Assembly (NCBI RefSeq): GCF_011682145.1
Contig: NZ_WHJH01000008.1
Span: 62,001 to 126,000 of the forward strand
Length of the DNA: 64,000 bases
Direction of reading: 5' to 3'
Origin: Massilia mucilaginosa
GTDB lineage: Bacteria > Pseudomonadota > Gammaproteobacteria > Burkholderiales > Burkholderiaceae_D
Positions 1 through 9,011 of this stretch are shown here, in pieces. The first letter of the stretch is position 1, and each line of letters begins with the position of its first letter. The notes below the pieces were generated by a model. That model searched no databases. It worked only from the letters and a program-made list of their open reading frames with translations, and had not been told where the DNA came from. The translations under genes were made by a program, and so were the position numbers.

Positions 1-114
1 TGGCTGGGCGATGGCGATGAAGACCTCGGCGGCGCCGAGCAGGCCGGCGGCGGCGGTAAATTTCAGGCTCCAGGCTTTGTGCAGCACCCTGGGCCAGTCG
101 CGGATTAATCCCAT
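1..114 (-). CDS. holin-like phage membrane protein, 3' part beyond window
   Basis: Only the first 38 codons are visible; the gene continues past the left edge. The visible N-terminus begins MGLIRDWPRVLHKAWSLKF and runs into a hydrophobic alanine-rich stretch. That resembles the short membrane proteins (DUF7940-like) that act as holins or accessory holins in prophages. Its ATG lies inside the last codons of the upstream holin-like gene (10-base overlap, ATGGGATTAA), so the two are probably translationally coupled. The assignment rests on pattern and on position after the tail fibre genes. I infer that the lysis enzyme lies just outside the window. Confidence 0.55.
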   Translation of the reverse strand, partial: MGLIRDWPRVLHKAWSLKFTAAAGLLGAAEVFIAIAQP

Positions 115-284
115 TTTCTTCGTCCCCGTTTGGCGCGGTGCGCCTTCATGGGCGCCGAGTGATAGAACTGGAATCCGATCCACAAGATCGATACGAGCGC
201 CGCCAGCGGCGGCAGAAATCCGAAAAACGCGGTGACAGCAAGCCCGTATGAAATGCCGTCGAACATATTTTTGATGTGTTCCAT
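105..284 (-). CDS. small holin-like phage protein (59 aa)
   Basis: This is a 59-residue protein starting MEHIKNMFDGISYG. It has one clear membrane segment (about residues 13-41, FFGFLPPLAALVSILWIGF) and a very basic C-terminal tail (KAHRAKRGRRKWD). One transmembrane helix followed by a charged tail is usual for small phage holins, which open the inner membrane for the endolysin. A good ribosome site (AGGGGAG) lies just upstream of the ATG. It sits between the tail genes and a second holin-like gene, the normal place for a lysis cassette. The family was not confirmed by search. Confidence 0.65.
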   Translation of the reverse strand: MEHIKNMFDGISYGLAVTAFFGFLPPLAALVSILWIGFQFYHSAPMKAHRAKRGRRKWD

Positions 285-394
285 TGGCTCCCCTTGGCCT
301 GCTGGTCATTGATGCGTTAGCGACCGTGCCGCGCGGGCAGGTCGGTGACGGGAGGCAGGCGCGGGCCTGATCCTCCCGGTGATGTGGCGTTGGT

Positions 395-862
395 TTACTC
401 GAAACTGGCGGCTTCGCTGAACAGCACGTCCATGGCGGCCGGTTCGAGCCGCAGCGCCTGGCGCACGCGTTCGACCAGGGGATGGTCGCGCCGCAGGCTG
501 GTGGCGAATTCGAACATGGCGCGCGCCTGTTCGCCGTCGGTGCCGCCGGCCTCGGCCAGGGCGGCGTTGACGGTTGCCATGTGACCGGCCCCGATCAGCG
601 CCAGGCGCAGGCCCAGCATCGAGACCGAGACCGGTACCGGCGCCGGCGCCAGCTGCCACGCTTGCTGCCAGTGACTGCCGGCCGGCTCGACGCCGTTGCG
701 GATTGCCTGCAGGCCGGCTGGCGCCGCCGGCGGCGCCGTCGGCACGATCCAGTCGGCGTCGAGCGGTTCCCAGTCGAAGGCGAACGACACGCGTGGGTAG
801 TGGTCCTTGTAGGCGGCTTCGGTAACGACCGCGCCGCTGTCTTTCATTCGAAGTTCTCGCAT
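395..862 (-). CDS. phage tail-associated protein, function unknown
   Basis: A 155-residue protein with no signal peptide or membrane segment. It follows the fibre genes on the same strand, where many phages carry fibre-assembly or tail-tip accessory proteins. The sequence is alanine/proline rich in the middle and I do not recognise a family. The start at 862 has a GGAAA ribosome site a few bases upstream; an in-frame ATG at 847 (MKDSGAVV) is an alternative. A role in fibre assembly is inferred from position only. Confidence 0.6.
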   Translation of the reverse strand: MRELRMKDSGAVVTEAAYKDHYPRVSFAFDWEPLDADWIVPTAPPAAPAGLQAIRNGVEPAGSHWQQAWQLAPAPVPVSVSMLGLRLALIGAGHMATVNAALAEAGGTDGEQARAMFEFATSLRRDHPLVERVRQALRLEPAAMDVLFSEAASFE

Positions 863-871
863 TTTTTTCCT

Positions 872-1552
872 TTATTGCCAATAAGTGATGGTGATGTAGC
901 CGTTGCCCGTGATTGACAGGTAATAGGTCTTGCCTGCGGTGATCTGGACATTGGTTTGTGTGACCGGCGTGGCCGGTCCCGCATAGCCGCCCGAAAAATG
1001 CAGGGTGTCGAACCCCGAGGATGGCTGGCCGCCCAAGGCAGGTCCCCATGTCTGGTACGACACTGTCGCAGTCCAGGCTCCGTCTTGCGATCCGCTCATC
1101 GGCCCGTTCACCGGCCCGGAGTACTTCCAGTTCCAGGGAAATGAGACCACCGCACTTCCAGCGACGAGATCGGCAGGGCGGTGATATACCGATGTGCTTG
1201 TATATCCGTTGAGGAACTGCTGAAATATCGACTCGTTCCAGTACCCTGCCGCGCCCGAGTTAAGTGATTCGGCCACGCGATTCACTTCAAGGGTGGCATA
1301 TTCCCAGGTGATGCTGCCTGCTCTGTCGCCCCCATGAATTTGCTGAAGAGTGACACTGACAGCGACCCCGGATTGCGGAATACGTTCCGCGGCACGCCCA
1401 TCGTCGCCCTTGCCTGTCACGCTGATCAGATGGTTCACATTGCCCGGCGCCGTCCAATATGTCGACGAGGTAAACGTTTGCGTCACCTGCTGCTGCACCG
1501 GCGGCACATACGGCTTGACGTTGGTCGCCGCCAGCATGCGCAGCGCACTCAT
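872..1552 (-). CDS. phage tail fibre/adhesin-like protein
   Basis: A 226-residue protein. After a short Pro/Gln linker (PPVQQQVTQTF) it is rich in Ser, Thr, Gly, Tyr and Trp in short alternating beta-type stretches and ends YYLSITGNGYITITYWQ. This composition, with repeated aromatic and glycine residues, is typical of the distal receptor-binding part of siphophage fibres. Its ATG overlaps the stop of the preceding fibre gene (ATGA, 1549-1552), so the two are probably made together as one fibre complex. Host receptor and fold cannot be told from the sequence. Confidence 0.6.
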   Translation of the reverse strand: MSALRMLAATNVKPYVPPVQQQVTQTFTSSTYWTAPGNVNHLISVTGKGDDGRAAERIPQSGVAVSVTLQQIHGGDRAGSITWEYATLEVNRVAESLNSGAAGYWNESIFQQFLNGYTSTSVYHRPADLVAGSAVVSFPWNWKYSGPVNGPMSGSQDGAWTATVSYQTWGPALGGQPSSGFDTLHFSGGYAGPATPVTQTNVQITAGKTYYLSITGNGYITITYWQ

Positions 1553-2337
1553 CGCACCACCTTGCCGAACACGCCGGCACTGCCCAAGCGGGTCCAGAGC
1601 ACGATGAAATCGATGCCGTTGGACTGCAAGGCGTAGCCCATGTAACTGAACGTCGGACTGCTGGTGCCGTCGTAGCGGATCCAGTTGATGGCCGGCCAGG
1701 TGATGGTCGCCGCGCCCAGGTTCACGCCCTCGATCATCAGCTCGCCATGCGTGCCGGCCGCGGGCCAGTTGTTGATGACCAGGGCTTGCGCGCCCGTGCC
1801 CGGCGCCCAGCGCTGGTGTCCGCCGTTGTTGTAGTCCAGGACATTGATGTTGTTCGCGTTGAAAAAGGCCCGGGTGCGCGCATCGAGGTCATCGATCATC
1901 GCCAGGGTGCCGTTCTTGTCGGGAATGGTCAGCGTGCGAATCACGCCCGTCGTCAATCCCGCCAGATTCATCCTGGCCTGCTTGGTCGCGTCGGTCGCAT
2001 TTTTGGCGAACGGCGTGGCGTCGGAATACGCGGCGCTGGTGCCGATGGTCGCGGCGCTGGCGGCCGCTGCGGCCGCGCTGTCGGACGCGATCTTGGCGCT
2101 GCCTGACGCGCTACCGGCGCTGGTGCCGGCCTCGACCGCTTTGGAGCTCGCGGTTTTCGCGGACTCGGTCGCGCTGGCGGCGGCCTTGCTGGCGATGTCT
2201 TGCTTGCCTGTCAGATCAAGCGCCAGCGCATTGATCTCCGTGGTGAAGTTCGGGATGCTGGTGGCGAAATAGGTGTCGCAGTCGGCACGGAAGGTCGGCG
2301 CGGTGCGGTCCAGTGGTGGAATGGCAGTGATCGTCAT
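1549..2337 (-). CDS. phage tail fibre protein with Ala/Ser-rich coiled region
   Basis: A 262-residue protein. Residues about 40-115 are a low-complexity Ala/Ser/Lys/Thr heptad-like region (SKAAASATESAKTASSKAVE) of the kind that forms the trimeric stalk of lambda Stf-like and T5-like side fibres. The C-terminal 120 residues are a compact, aromatic-containing domain (FFNANNINVLDY, WPAINWIRYDGTSSPTFSY) likely to form the tip. Start and stop overlap both neighbours by four bases (ATGA), marking one translational unit with the tail-tip gene upstream and the adhesin downstream. Confidence 0.7.
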   Translation of the reverse strand: MTITAIPPLDRTAPTFRADCDTYFATSIPNFTTEINALALDLTGKQDIASKAAASATESAKTASSKAVEAGTSAGSASGSAKIASDSAAAAAASAATIGTSAAYSDATPFAKNATDATKQARMNLAGLTTGVIRTLTIPDKNGTLAMIDDLDARTRAFFNANNINVLDYNNGGHQRWAPGTGAQALVINNWPAAGTHGELMIEGVNLGAATITWPAINWIRYDGTSSPTFSYMGYALQSNGIDFIVLWTRLGSAGVFGKVVR

Positions 2338-3248
2338 TGGGAAAGTCCTTCAATTTCAAGGTTGCAAAGGTGGTGGTGCGGATAGGCAACCACCATCGAG
2401 AAGTCTTTATAGAAACCGTAATTAATCATCGGCTCGAAACCGATCTGGTCGGTGCCGATGTAAATGCAGGGAATCGCGCGCAGTGCCGCCAGCGAACGGA
2501 ACAGCTTGTTGAACTCGGACGCCTCGGTCACCACCTGCAAGGTGCCGCGTTTGCTGAAGGCGCCTTCGACCACGTCGAAGTTACCGAAGCGGTCTTTCTC
2601 CTTGCGGCTGTAGTCGACAATGCCGACCGTCGAGCCGCCCGTGGTGCGCCCGATCGCCAGCACCTGGCCGACCTGCAGCACGCCGACCGCGACCCCGGTA
2701 GTGCTCTTGAGCTGCACGTTCAGCTCGCCCGCCGAGTAATGCTGCGGCAGGTCGGTCAGTACGAAGTCGCTCAACTGCTCATAGTCCAGGAAGAACCAGT
2801 CGTAGACGCTGGTGATCAGGGTGCCGTCGAGATTGATGGTGCGGCTGTAGACCACCTTGCCGCCGGGCGCGTCGCGCAGCGTCACGATCGCTTCGCGCCC
2901 CACCAGTTCCAGCATGCCCAGGCCCGAAATGCCGCCCGGCCGCATCACCGCCGTCAGGCTGGTGCCGGCCTTGGTGGTGGTGCCGATCTTGCGGTCGAAC
3001 ATGGCCCACTTGTTGGTCGGGCCCGCCGGCAGCCAGTTGACGGTATCGTTTTCCGGCAGGACGTTGCTGACGCCGGCGGCCACGCGCTCGTACTTCATGT
3101 GCGTGGTGGTGCGGATCACCACGGCCCCCGCGCCGTAGCTGGTGCCCGGACTCCACACCACTTCGCCCACATCCGGTTCGGCCACGCTGCTGCTGGTGAG
3201 CATTGCGCCGCTGATATTGGTCGGTTTAATGACCTTCATTCCGCTCAT
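2334..3248 (-). CDS. phage tail tip/baseplate protein
   Basis: A 304-residue protein directly downstream of the tape measure gene, overlapping it by ATGA (3245-3248). An early segment (VVWSPGTSYGAGAVVIRTTT, then NWLPAGPTNKWAMFDRKIG) looks like the small carbohydrate-binding beta module common in phage tail-tip proteins. The rest is beta-rich with no catalytic motif I can name. Its position after the tape measure matches distal tail or hub proteins of siphophages. I would call it tail tip; exact equivalence to a lambda gene is not claimed. Confidence 0.6.
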   Translation of the reverse strand: MSGMKVIKPTNISGAMLTSSSVAEPDVGEVVWSPGTSYGAGAVVIRTTTHMKYERVAAGVSNVLPENDTVNWLPAGPTNKWAMFDRKIGTTTKAGTSLTAVMRPGGISGLGMLELVGREAIVTLRDAPGGKVVYSRTINLDGTLITSVYDWFFLDYEQLSDFVLTDLPQHYSAGELNVQLKSTTGVAVGVLQVGQVLAIGRTTGGSTVGIVDYSRKEKDRFGNFDVVEGAFSKRGTLQVVTEASEFNKLFRSLAALRAIPCIYIGTDQIGFEPMINYGFYKDFSMVVAYPHHHLCNLEIEGLSQ

Positions 3249-6200
3249 GCGGTCTCCTTCGTTTTCAGTACATCATCGACAATCAATCGGCTCAGCATCG
3301 ACACCAGTTTTGCGGTGTGGGTTGCGGTGGCGCGCGTTTCGGCGCGCAGCGCTTCGACTTCGGCCTGCAGGCGCTGGGCATCCGGGTTGCCGCCCACGCC
3401 GCCCTGCAAGCCCCAGTTCTGCGGCACTTGCATCGGTGGCTGATAGGCGCCAGGCTGCGGCATGCCGCCCGGCCCGTACGGGGCTGCGCCCTGGCCGGGC
3501 TGCGCCGGGTTCACTCCCATCGTGGCGCTCAGCAGCGCGCCGGTGACGGCCAGGCTGGCCGCCGTCTGCGCGCGCACCCGTTGCAGTTCGAGCATCGACG
3601 TCGCATTCGCTTCGGTCAGCTCGATCAGTTTCTGCGACAGGGTCGGCAGCATCTTGCCGGCCTCCATGTCGCCGGAACGGGCCTGCGCCGTGGCGATGGT
3701 GAAGGCCGACTGGGCGCTCGCCACCGAGTTCACCGAGGTGTCGTCGATCAGGCCGCGCAGCCGCTTGACCTCGTCAAAGATGGCATCGGTGACCGACTTC
3801 CAGGCATCGCGCAACTGTTCCGCCGCGCGCTGCGCTTCTTCGGCGATGCGTTTCTCGTCGGCCGCGCGCGCCGCGTCGGCCTCGCGCTTGGCCTGCGCCT
3901 GCTGTTCCTCCAGCTTCAGGGCGGCCAGCGTGTCGTACAGCTCGATCGTCTTCGGCTTCATGTCCTTGGTTTCCTCGGCGCGCAATTCGTCCGGGTCCAT
4001 GCGCGACTTGAGGATGCTGTCGATCTGGTCCTGGATGACCTTGTTGGCCGATTTCAAGGCATCTGCCGCGTCCGCCGTTTGCTTGTACACTGCCAGGGAG
4101 TCGTACAGCTTGACCGTGGTCGCGTCCATCCCGGCGATTTCGAACGCACGCGCCTCCGAGACCTCCATGCTCGCTTTCCGGTAGACGTCGATCTGGTCCT
4201 GGATGGACTTGTTGGCCGATTTCACGGCATCTGCCGCCGCCGCCGTTTGCTTGTACGCTTCCAGGGAGTCGTACAGCTTGACCGTGGTCTCGTCCATCCC
4301 GGCGATTTCGAACGCACGCGCCTCCGTGACCTCCATGTTCGCTTTCCGGTAGACGTCGATCTGGTCCTGAATGGCCTTGTTGGTCTTGTCCAGCGCTTCC
4401 TTAGCAGCGAAGGTTTTCTGGTTCGCCTCGTCGGCGATGCGCCCGTTCTGGACCTTATCGAACAGATCCATGTTGCTCGGATCGATCAGCTCGGCGTCTA
4501 TGGCACGCTGTTTGATACGCTGCTTGTCGCGATATGCCTCCGGCGTCATCGTCAGTTCATCGATCTGATCGCTCAACCCGTCGCGCTCGGCCTTGATCTC
4601 GTCCGGCGTGCGCAGTTTTTTGACCACTTTCTCGACCGCCGGATGAAGTTGTGCAAACGCTTCCTGGATATCCATCAGGCCGGCGTAGGTCTTGGCGCCG
4701 GACAGGGTGGTCAGATCCAGGCCGCCGACCAGTTCTCCCGTCGCATCGCGCGTGCCGAGGATCGCTTCCTTGAACTGGTCGCGGGTCTTGATCTGCGACA
4801 TGCCAAGGCTCGCGAGTGCGGCCTCAACCGTCTTGGCGACCGGCGCCAGGCGTTCCGCTTCGGTCAAGTAGTTCTGGCCGAAGAAGGCGATATCCTTGCC
4901 GAACGATTCCATGCCGCCGCTGAGGTCGAGCAAGCGCTGGCGCGCCTCCAGCGAGCCCATGCCGACCGCACCGAAAGCGTCGCCCACCGAGGCCAGGGCG
5001 GCATCGATAGCGACAAATTCGGTTGCGATGCGCTGCAGCGTGGCCGCCGCCGTTTCACCATCCCTGCTCAGGCCGTCGATGGTGGGCAGCAGCAGGGTGG
5101 CCAGCTCGTTGCCGATGTCGCCGAACAGGGACACGATCAGTTCCTTGTTCTTGGCCTCGTCGCTGGTGAGTGCGAGCTTGATCGACTTGGTGTAGCTGTC
5201 GACCTGCGTCGCCTCGATGCCCAACTGGGCGCCGAAGCCTTTCACCGCCGTCATCAGATTCTTGATCGTGCCGTCGAAGGTGCTTTCACTGGCGGCGTCG
5301 AGCGCCCCGTCCCTCGTGTAGCGCTTGGTTTTGCGGAATATGCCGCCTTTTTCAACGATGTCCTGATACGTCTTTCCATCGAATCCGGATGCGTCGAACT
5401 TGCCTTCGATGCCGAAGTCTTTCACTTCGGGGTTCTTGCGGCCGAACAGGCGAGACACCGTGGAGGCGCCCGACAGCATGTTGGCCGTGGTATTGTCCAA
5501 CCCGAGCTTTTGCAGACCCTTGTTCAGGTGCAGCATCGGCGCATTGAACGGCGCCACCGGGCCTGACGAGTTGATCGACCCGTTCTGCGCATCCCAGCCC
5601 TTCGCATAGAGCGATTTCGACAGCGCCATGCCGGCGGCAATCCAGCCCGCGATGGACATGGCGCCACCAGCGGCGCTGAAGCCGCCGCCCGTGGTGGTGC
5701 CGCTGGTGACTGCCCCTCCAGCGCCAGGCACCACATTCGAGGCCGCAGGCGTGCCGCGCAAGGTGGTGAAAAATGTTTTCCCCATGTTGGCCAGGCCGCC
5801 CCCACTGGACGCGGCTGCGGAAAACGCTTTATAAATCGACTGCCCGGCGCTGGAAAAATCAAAGCCGCCCGTGCCACCCGAACCGGGGCCACCGACTATA
5901 TTGCCGACGACCTGCAACACGAGCGGCTTGATGAACATCTTGTAGATCTGGTCCGCAACCGAGGTCTTGAAGGTGGAGGTCAGCGATTTCGTAAACGACT
6001 TCCAGCCATCCTTGCCGTTGAGAAGCATATCGCTGAATCCCTTGCGGAACACATCTTCATATTGCTGAACCGACTTCTTCCACTCCTCGATCATCGGCTT
6101 GGCCGACTGGTTTTTGTACCACTGGTCGAACTGCGTCTGCAGTTTCTTTTGCGCATCGGTGCCTTCACCGGCGAGCGCGATCCGCTCGCGCCAGGTGTCG

Positions 6201-8662
6201 GCCTCGATTTCCAGCAGGGCGGCGCCACGCTCGCGCTCATCGAAAATCGATTCGGCCGCGAAGCGCTGGTTCTCGCTGGTCAGCGTGCTGGCGTAGCCAA
6301 GCGCCTTGGTCTGCGCCAGCGTCGCTGTTTCAATCTCGTCACGCAGCTCTTTTTCCAAACGCATCTGCCCGAGCATCTCGTCGGTCACCGGAATGCCGAC
6401 CTTGCGCTTCTGGTCAAGTATTTTTTGCAACTCGATTTCCGAGCGTACCGACACGTTGGCCAGATCGCGCGCATCGCTCGATCTGCCGTACATGCTGTAT
6501 TCCTGTGCAAGCGCATCTTTCGAGGCAAGCCTCGCCGCCGTGCTTTGCAGGATGTAGCCAAGCACATCATCCTCGGCCACTTTCAGCTTGAGGCGCCGTT
6601 CCGTCACGCTCAGCTCGGCCAGATTGGCCTGCACCAATGCCCACTGCTTTTCCGTCAACTTGACCTTGCCGGAGGCCAGATCCTGGTCCAGTTGGAGCGA
6701 CAGCTTCTGACTTTCGCTCGCGTTCTCGTCGGTTTTCAGCGCAAGTTCGTTGGCCGCGATCCGATCGTGAATGGATGCAGTCAGCTTGTCGTAATCGTCC
6801 GGCTGGCCGGACTTGCCGTTCGTGCCCTTCTTCGGAGGAACAACCTTTTTCGGCTTGCCGCCGCTGGTTGCTTCCACCACCTTGTCGCCGAGCCGCTCGG
6901 TTTCGACCAGGCCGTCAATGTTACCGTTGATCCCGGCCAGGATCTGCTCGTGCGCTTTGACCTGCGCCTTCGCCGACTCGCGTGCACTGGCGGCATTGGC
7001 GTGATGCTGTTCACTGACCGAACGCAAGGAATTGGCATACGCGCGCACCTCGGAGGCGATACCCTTCGCGCCCATTTTGTCCAACCCGCCTGCAACCCAA
7101 TCGGCAAAGCTGCCGAAACTGGTCGACATATTGCCAAGGGCGTCGGACCACGCTCCCTTTACGAGCGTGAACGCCTGTTGGCTGTAGAAGGAAATGTTCT
7201 CGAAACCAATCAGGATGGCACGCACGAATTCCAGGCCGGCAATGCGTACGATCTCGAATTCATTGCGCAGCCAGGTGCCGATCTCCCATCCGGCAAACGC
7301 GGCGAAGGCCACTCCCGCGGCGATCTGGAGTTTGCCCATCCAACCGCTGGCCGATTGGGCCGAGAGCGATACTCCGCCCAGGTTGGTGTTCAAGGTCGCC
7401 CACACGCCGCCGTTGATGATGACCGCAGCCGACACAGCAGCGATCATCCCCGGCACGGCGGCCAGCAAACCCGGCAGTGCAGCCAGGCCCGCCATCACCA
7501 GGCCATACGCCGCCGGAGCGGCGACGAACAAACCGAAAAACGCCGCCACGATCTTGGCCGCCGGCTCAATCGCCGATACCAGGATCGCGACGCCGCCGGC
7601 AACCATGCCGACGGCCTCGCCCACGCCTTTCACGAACGACTTGAAGCCCTCGCTGTCGGTCAGCTCATTGACCTTTTCCAGCAGCTTGACCAGCTGCGGC
7701 AGCAGATTCTCGGCCACCGACGTGCCCAGTTCACCGAGGCGCACCTGCAACTTGGCCATGTTCTGCGCGAACGCCGTCGCCGCGGCGGCGGATGCTTCGC
7801 TCGTTCCGGAAAACTTGCCGATATGCTCGACCACATCGTTCAAATAGGGCGTCAGCTTGGCGCCTGATGTGCCCAGCAAGTCTTGCTGGAGCGCCGTTTT
7901 AGCGACGCTTTCGGAATAGCCCTGGAGCTTGGTGCTTGCCTCGATCAGCACCTCGGCCGGATCGCGCAGGTTGCCCGACGCATCCGTGGCCGACACGCCC
8001 AGGCGCGCGAGCGCGTCCTTGACCTTGTCCGCCCCCTCGCCCACGCCACCCATATTGCCCGCCAGGCGGGTCAGCACGCGGTCGACTTCGCCGAAGTCCT
8101 GGCCCGTCATTTGCGCCACCTTCTGCATGCGCGAGAGCGTATCGACCGACGTGCCGGTGCGCTGCGCCATGTCGTCCAGGTCGGCCAGCCCGGTAATCGC
8201 GGCATTGATGCCCTCGAGCATGGCCCCGAACGAGACCTTTTCAAGCAGGCTGGCGCCGAATTCGATCAGCGATACCTTGGCCTTGCCAAGCATGCCATCG
8301 AGAAAAGACGTCGCTTGCGCAGCGCCGGTCAACTGCTCCGGCAACGGTACTGCCGCTGCGCTGACTGCCAGCAGGGCTTCGGCGCACAGTTCGCTGGCGC
8401 TGGTCACCTCCGTGAGCTTACCGGCCAGGTCCGCCATCGATGCGCCCTGCTTTTCGGCCGCGTCGGCAACGGTCCCGGCTGCCTCCGAGACCGCGGCGGC
8501 CGCGGCCTGGGCGTCGTCGCCCAGCTTGCCCATGCCATCGCCATCGCCAAGGTTGTCGAGGTTGCGGCCAGTCCTGGCCAGCGCCTCGTCGATCCTCTTC
8601 AGACCCGCTTCCACCTTACTCGTATCGAGCTTGATGGTGGTATTGTTTGTGATGTCCGGCAT
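3245..8662 (-). CDS. phage tail tape measure protein
   Basis: This is the longest gene here (1805 residues) and sets tail length in siphophages. It begins IKLDTSKVEAGLKRIDEALA, a usual tape measure opening. It is dominated by Ala/Lys/Glu/Gln-rich helix, has a hydrophobic block at about residues 340-415 that could insert in the host membrane during DNA ejection, and has a Gly-rich low-complexity stretch near residues 930-1010. Three tandem 56-residue repeats lie near the C-terminal third (3878-4381). It follows the chaperone pair, as in most long-tailed phages, and is preceded by an intrinsic terminator-like hairpin. The start is supported by position just downstream of the chaperone stop, although its ribosome site is weak. 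Confidence 0.9.
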   Translation of the reverse strand: MPDITNNTTIKLDTSKVEAGLKRIDEALARTGRNLDNLGDGDGMGKLGDDAQAAAAAVSEAAGTVADAAEKQGASMADLAGKLTEVTSASELCAEALLAVSAAAVPLPEQLTGAAQATSFLDGMLGKAKVSLIEFGASLLEKVSFGAMLEGINAAITGLADLDDMAQRTGTSVDTLSRMQKVAQMTGQDFGEVDRVLTRLAGNMGGVGEGADKVKDALARLGVSATDASGNLRDPAEVLIEASTKLQGYSESVAKTALQQDLLGTSGAKLTPYLNDVVEHIGKFSGTSEASAAAATAFAQNMAKLQVRLGELGTSVAENLLPQLVKLLEKVNELTDSEGFKSFVKGVGEAVGMVAGGVAILVSAIEPAAKIVAAFFGLFVAAPAAYGLVMAGLAALPGLLAAVPGMIAAVSAAVIINGGVWATLNTNLGGVSLSAQSASGWMGKLQIAAGVAFAAFAGWEIGTWLRNEFEIVRIAGLEFVRAILIGFENISFYSQQAFTLVKGAWSDALGNMSTSFGSFADWVAGGLDKMGAKGIASEVRAYANSLRSVSEQHHANAASARESAKAQVKAHEQILAGINGNIDGLVETERLGDKVVEATSGGKPKKVVPPKKGTNGKSGQPDDYDKLTASIHDRIAANELALKTDENASESQKLSLQLDQDLASGKVKLTEKQWALVQANLAELSVTERRLKLKVAEDDVLGYILQSTAARLASKDALAQEYSMYGRSSDARDLANVSVRSEIELQKILDQKRKVGIPVTDEMLGQMRLEKELRDEIETATLAQTKALGYASTLTSENQRFAAESIFDERERGAALLEIEADTWRERIALAGEGTDAQKKLQTQFDQWYKNQSAKPMIEEWKKSVQQYEDVFRKGFSDMLLNGKDGWKSFTKSLTSTFKTSVADQIYKMFIKPLVLQVVGNIVGGPGSGGTGGFDFSSAGQSIYKAFSAAASSGGGLANMGKTFFTTLRGTPAASNVVPGAGGAVTSGTTTGGGFSAAGGAMSIAGWIAAGMALSKSLYAKGWDAQNGSINSSGPVAPFNAPMLHLNKGLQKLGLDNTTANMLSGASTVSRLFGRKNPEVKDFGIEGKFDASGFDGKTYQDIVEKGGIFRKTKRYTRDGALDAASESTFDGTIKNLMTAVKGFGAQLGIEATQVDSYTKSIKLALTSDEAKNKELIVSLFGDIGNELATLLLPTIDGLSRDGETAAATLQRIATEFVAIDAALASVGDAFGAVGMGSLEARQRLLDLSGGMESFGKDIAFFGQNYLTEAERLAPVAKTVEAALASLGMSQIKTRDQFKEAILGTRDATGELVGGLDLTTLSGAKTYAGLMDIQEAFAQLHPAVEKVVKKLRTPDEIKAERDGLSDQIDELTMTPEAYRDKQRIKQRAIDAELIDPSNMDLFDKVQNGRIADEANQKTFAAKEALDKTNKAIQDQIDVYRKANMEVTEARAFEIAGMDETTVKLYDSLEAYKQTAAAADAVKSANKSIQDQIDVYRKASMEVSEARAFEIAGMDATTVKLYDSLAVYKQTADAADALKSANKVIQDQIDSILKSRMDPDELRAEETKDMKPKTIELYDTLAALKLEEQQAQAKREADAARAADEKRIAEEAQRAAEQLRDAWKSVTDAIFDEVKRLRGLIDDTSVNSVASAQSAFTIATAQARSGDMEAGKMLPTLSQKLIELTEANATSMLELQRVRAQTAASLAVTGALLSATMGVNPAQPGQGAAPYGPGGMPQPGAYQPPMQVPQNWGLQGGVGGNPDAQRLQAEVEALRAETRATATHTAKLVSMLSRLIVDDVLKTKETA
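3878..4381 (-). repeat. three tandem 168-bp (56-aa) repeats inside the tape measure gene
   Basis: Three consecutive 168-base units encode 56-residue copies. The first two are nearly identical (IQDQIDVYRKA, ARAFEIAGMD, TTVKLYDSL); the third has diverged (IQDQIDSILKSRMDPDELRA). The motif start recurs at 4022, 4190 and 4358 on the plus strand, exactly 168 bases apart. A further weakly similar segment precedes them. Unit number would directly change tape measure length. Confidence 0.85.
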
Positions 8663-8675
8663 GGGAAGTCCAAAT

Positions 8676-8697
8676 AAAAATGCCGCCCGCAGGCGGC
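8676..8697 (-). terminator. terminator-like hairpin between chaperone and tape measure genes
   Basis: On the minus strand GCCGCC-TGCG-GGCGGC is followed by ATTTTTATTT. It begins at the stop codon of the DUF1799-like gene and ends before the tape measure ATG at 8662. It may lower tape measure mRNA relative to the upstream structural genes. Confidence 0.6.
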
Positions 8698-9011
8698 TAG
8701 GTTTTTGCGAAAATACAGTTCAGTGCGGCCACTTCCATGACCTGGATATCGCACTCGAGCTGGTCGTACTCGTCCGGGCTCAAGCCCATCCGGTCCATCT
8801 TGCGAAACAGCACACCGTAGTCCAGGCCGGTCGGCCCGGCCATCCCGATGCGCCACTGGGTGCGCATGAACTGAAACAGCGAGAACGCCATCAGGTTGTC
8901 CGGCCAGGGCGTGACCGCTTCGCCTGCAAAGTCCTGTGCCGTCAGTCCCGCCGCCTCCAATTCGTCGGCGCCCGGGGCTGTGCGGTAAAGGTGCTCTGCA
9001 AGCGCGATCAG
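8697..9011 (-). CDS. tail assembly chaperone frameshift extension (DUF1799-like, lambda gpT-type)
   Basis: This open frame encodes about 104 residues, ending IQVMEVAALNCIFAKT, and resembles the DUF1799 family of phage tail chaperones. It has no convincing start codon or ribosome site. Its frame is open from the stop codon of the upstream chaperone, and it lies in the -1 frame relative to it. A perfect slippery heptamer A-AAA-AAC sits at the last two sense codons of that gene. I infer it is made only as the C-terminal part of a fusion of about 225 residues, as with lambda gpG-T. An internal TTG at 8960 exists but is poorly placed. Confidence 0.75.
   Translation of the reverse strand: MIALAEHLYRTAPGADELEAAGLTAQDFAGEAVTPWPDNLMAFSLFQFMRTQWRIGMAGPTGLDYGVLFRKMDRMGLSPDEYDQLECDIQVMEVAALNCIFAKT

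Noticed and set aside
3317-7867. Long plus-strand frames opposite the tape measure gene
   Set aside because: Antisense shadows without ribosome sites; the minus-strand product has clear tape measure features.
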